NCBI GenBank assembly: GCA_003224995.1
Contig: QIAI01000352.1
Span: 1 to 6,404 of the forward strand
Length of the DNA: 6,404 nucleotides
Direction of reading: 5' to 3'
From: Acidobacteriota bacterium
Lineage (GTDB): Bacteria; Acidobacteriota; Terriglobia; Terriglobales; Acidobacteriaceae
Part shown: positions 5,380 to 6,404 of the stretch, piece by piece
Layout: every line of letters starts with the position of its first letter
How positions within the stretch are numbered: the stretch's first letter is position 1
The notes under the pieces: generated by a model
Databases searched by the model: none
Told to the model about the DNA's origin: nothing
What the model saw: the letters and a program-made list of their open reading frames with translations, nothing else
Position numbers and translations under genes: made by a program

Positions 5380-6404
5380 TCATACCCCGCCATGGCGGAC
5401 GACCGCCGACTCGGGGGCGGCGACATTTCGATCCGAAGTCCAGAATCTGGTGATCTCTTCGAGAGATCGTCCCCTGGTTTCTGGAACAAGCCGCCAGACG
5501 CACAGAAAATTCGCCAGCGCGGCAAGACTGAACCACCAGAAAGTGCCGTCGTTGCCCAGATATTTCTGCATCAAGGGAAAGGTCTGGTTACCGAAATATC
5601 CAACGAGCCACAGAGCTGTCGTGGCGATCGACATGGCGCGGCCGCGCACTTTCGTCGGATAAATCTCTGAAATGATCACCCAGCACGCGACTCCATTGCC
5701 GAACGCGTGCCCGGCAACAAACGTCATCACGAAAAGCAGAACGGCCAGTCCGCTCCCACGAACGTGATACAACCAGCCCACGCATGCGAACGATAAGCAT
5801 TGCACTACTGTCCCGGCAAGGATCAGCGTCTTGCGGCCCACACGATCCACCAGCCAGAGTGCGAAAAGGGTGAACACCAGGTTCACCAGGCTTACCAGGA
5901 CCGATTGGAAGAAAGCATCGGTGGTCGCCGCCCCCGCTGCGTGAAAGACCTCGGGAAGAAATGAGAACAAGGGTGTGATTCCGCTAAGCTGCGAAAGAGC
6001 GGCTAACATGATCCCAAGCAGGAGCGGCCGCAGAAACCTATTGAAAAGTTCTGAAATTCGGCCTTCCTCCGTCGCCAGAGAAAATTCAATCGCGCTGAGG
6101 TCCCTCTGCGCCAACTTGCTCCCGTTCACGCGAAAAAGGATGCCATACGCCGCGTCCCTTTTTCCGGTCTTCATCAACCATCGCGGGCTTTCCAGCGCTG
6201 GGACGATCATCATTGCGAAGAAAATGGCGGGAACAATGCCAGCAAAGAACATCCACCGCCAGCCTGTTACTGTGTTCCACGCGTCGTTGCCCATCCGCTG
6301 GATCAGCATGTTGGCAAACACTGCACCCAAGATGCCCAGCACAATACCGAGTTGGTAGAGAGTAACGAGCCGCCCTCGCAGACGCGTGGGAGCAATCTCG
6401 GCGA
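5380..6404 (-). CDS. Sugar-porter-type MFS transporter, 5' end outside window
   Basis: About 341 C-terminal residues of an inner-membrane major facilitator of the sugar porter family are visible; the frame is open to the window edge and the start lies beyond it. The first visible residues, AEIAPTRLRGRLVTLYQL, are the conserved end of the first six-helix half. ESPRWL (near 6192) opens the cytoplasmic loop, VDRVGRKTLI (near 5847) is the second-half signature loop, SEIYPTKVRGRA (near 5670) follows helix 10, and VPETRGRSLEEI (near 5484) is the C-terminal signature. The helix-7 motif, usually QQxSGIN, is SQLSGIT here, so two residues known to contact sugar in XylE are replaced. A proton-coupled sugar or sugar-acid uptake role is likely; the substrate is unclear. 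The glcG-like gene follows in the same direction. Confidence 0.9.
   Translation of the reverse strand, partial: AEIAPTRLRGRLVTLYQLGIVLGILGAVFANMLIQRMGNDAWNTVTGWRWMFFAGIVPAIFFAMMIVPALESPRWLMKTGKRDAAYGILFRVNGSKLAQRDLSAIEFSLATEEGRISELFNRFLRPLLLGIMLAALSQLSGITPLFSFLPEVFHAAGAATTDAFFQSVLVSLVNLVFTLFALWLVDRVGRKTLILAGTVVQCLSFACVGWLYHVRGSGLAVLLFVMTFVAGHAFGNGVACWVIISEIYPTKVRGRAMSIATTALWLVGYFGNQTFPLMQKYLGNDGTFWWFSLAALANFLCVWRLVPETRGRSLEEITRFWTSDRNVAAPESAVVRHGGV

Noticed and set aside
5387..5398. Perfect palindrome CCGCCATGGCGG as an operator
   Set aside because: It lies inside the last codons of the transporter gene and is easily explained by GC-rich coding sequence.
1..6404. CRISPR array, tRNA, riboswitch or defence island
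   Set aside because: No regularly spaced repeats, cloverleaf sequence, conserved aptamer pattern or defence-type domain was seen on either strand.

Overview
The window looks like a degraded accessory stretch of a GC-moderate (visibly GC-rich, not extreme) bacterial chromosome. The glycoside-hydrolase remnants, the sugar-oxidation gene pair and the sugar porter/GlcG pair are what one meets in soil Acidobacteriota such as Solibacter-like genomes. That taxonomic guess is inference from protein style, not from any marker gene.

Layout. Positions 1-1185 hold only decay products on the minus strand: a short N-terminal remnant resembling ATP-type PEP carboxykinase (39-221), a 355-base stretch in which I recognise nothing, and the C-terminal part of a GH39-like glycosidase broken by one in-frame stop and about three frameshifts (577-1185). 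Positions about 1205-1305 on the plus strand are the last codons of an unidentified gene. An apparently intact IS3-family element (1306-2597, 1292 bp) follows, with imperfect inverted ends, a perfect 4-bp duplication (CTAT), overlapping orfA/orfB, a textbook A_AAA_AAC -1 slippery heptamer and a DD35E transposase. Removing the IS and one CTAT copy restores an open frame that ends in an ATGA overlap with the next gene, so the IS landed nine codons before the stop of a translationally coupled upstream gene.

Positions 2626-4304 carry an intact pair in the plus direction: a classical SDR dehydrogenase and an SMP-30/gluconolactonase-family lactonase, joined by a second ATGA overlap. Together they plausibly oxidise an aldose to its lactone and hydrolyse the lactone to the aldonic acid. 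The sugar is unknown.

Positions 4353-6404 are read in the minus direction: a sugar-porter MFS gene running off the window (5380-6404), a 5' remnant of a gene with a twin-arginine-like leader (about 5230-5344), an intact GlcG/HbpS-family gene (4762-5190), a short ORF with a perfect ribosome binding site (4686-4739) and the frameshifted C-terminus of a GH2 beta-mannosidase-like enzyme (4353-about 4715).

Taken together this is a carbohydrate-use island in decay: uptake (MFS) and oxidation (SDR plus lactonase) survive, while at least two glycosidases and one upstream pathway gene are wrecked. I saw no CRISPR array, tRNA, rRNA or evidence of a novel defence or mobile system beyond the IS.
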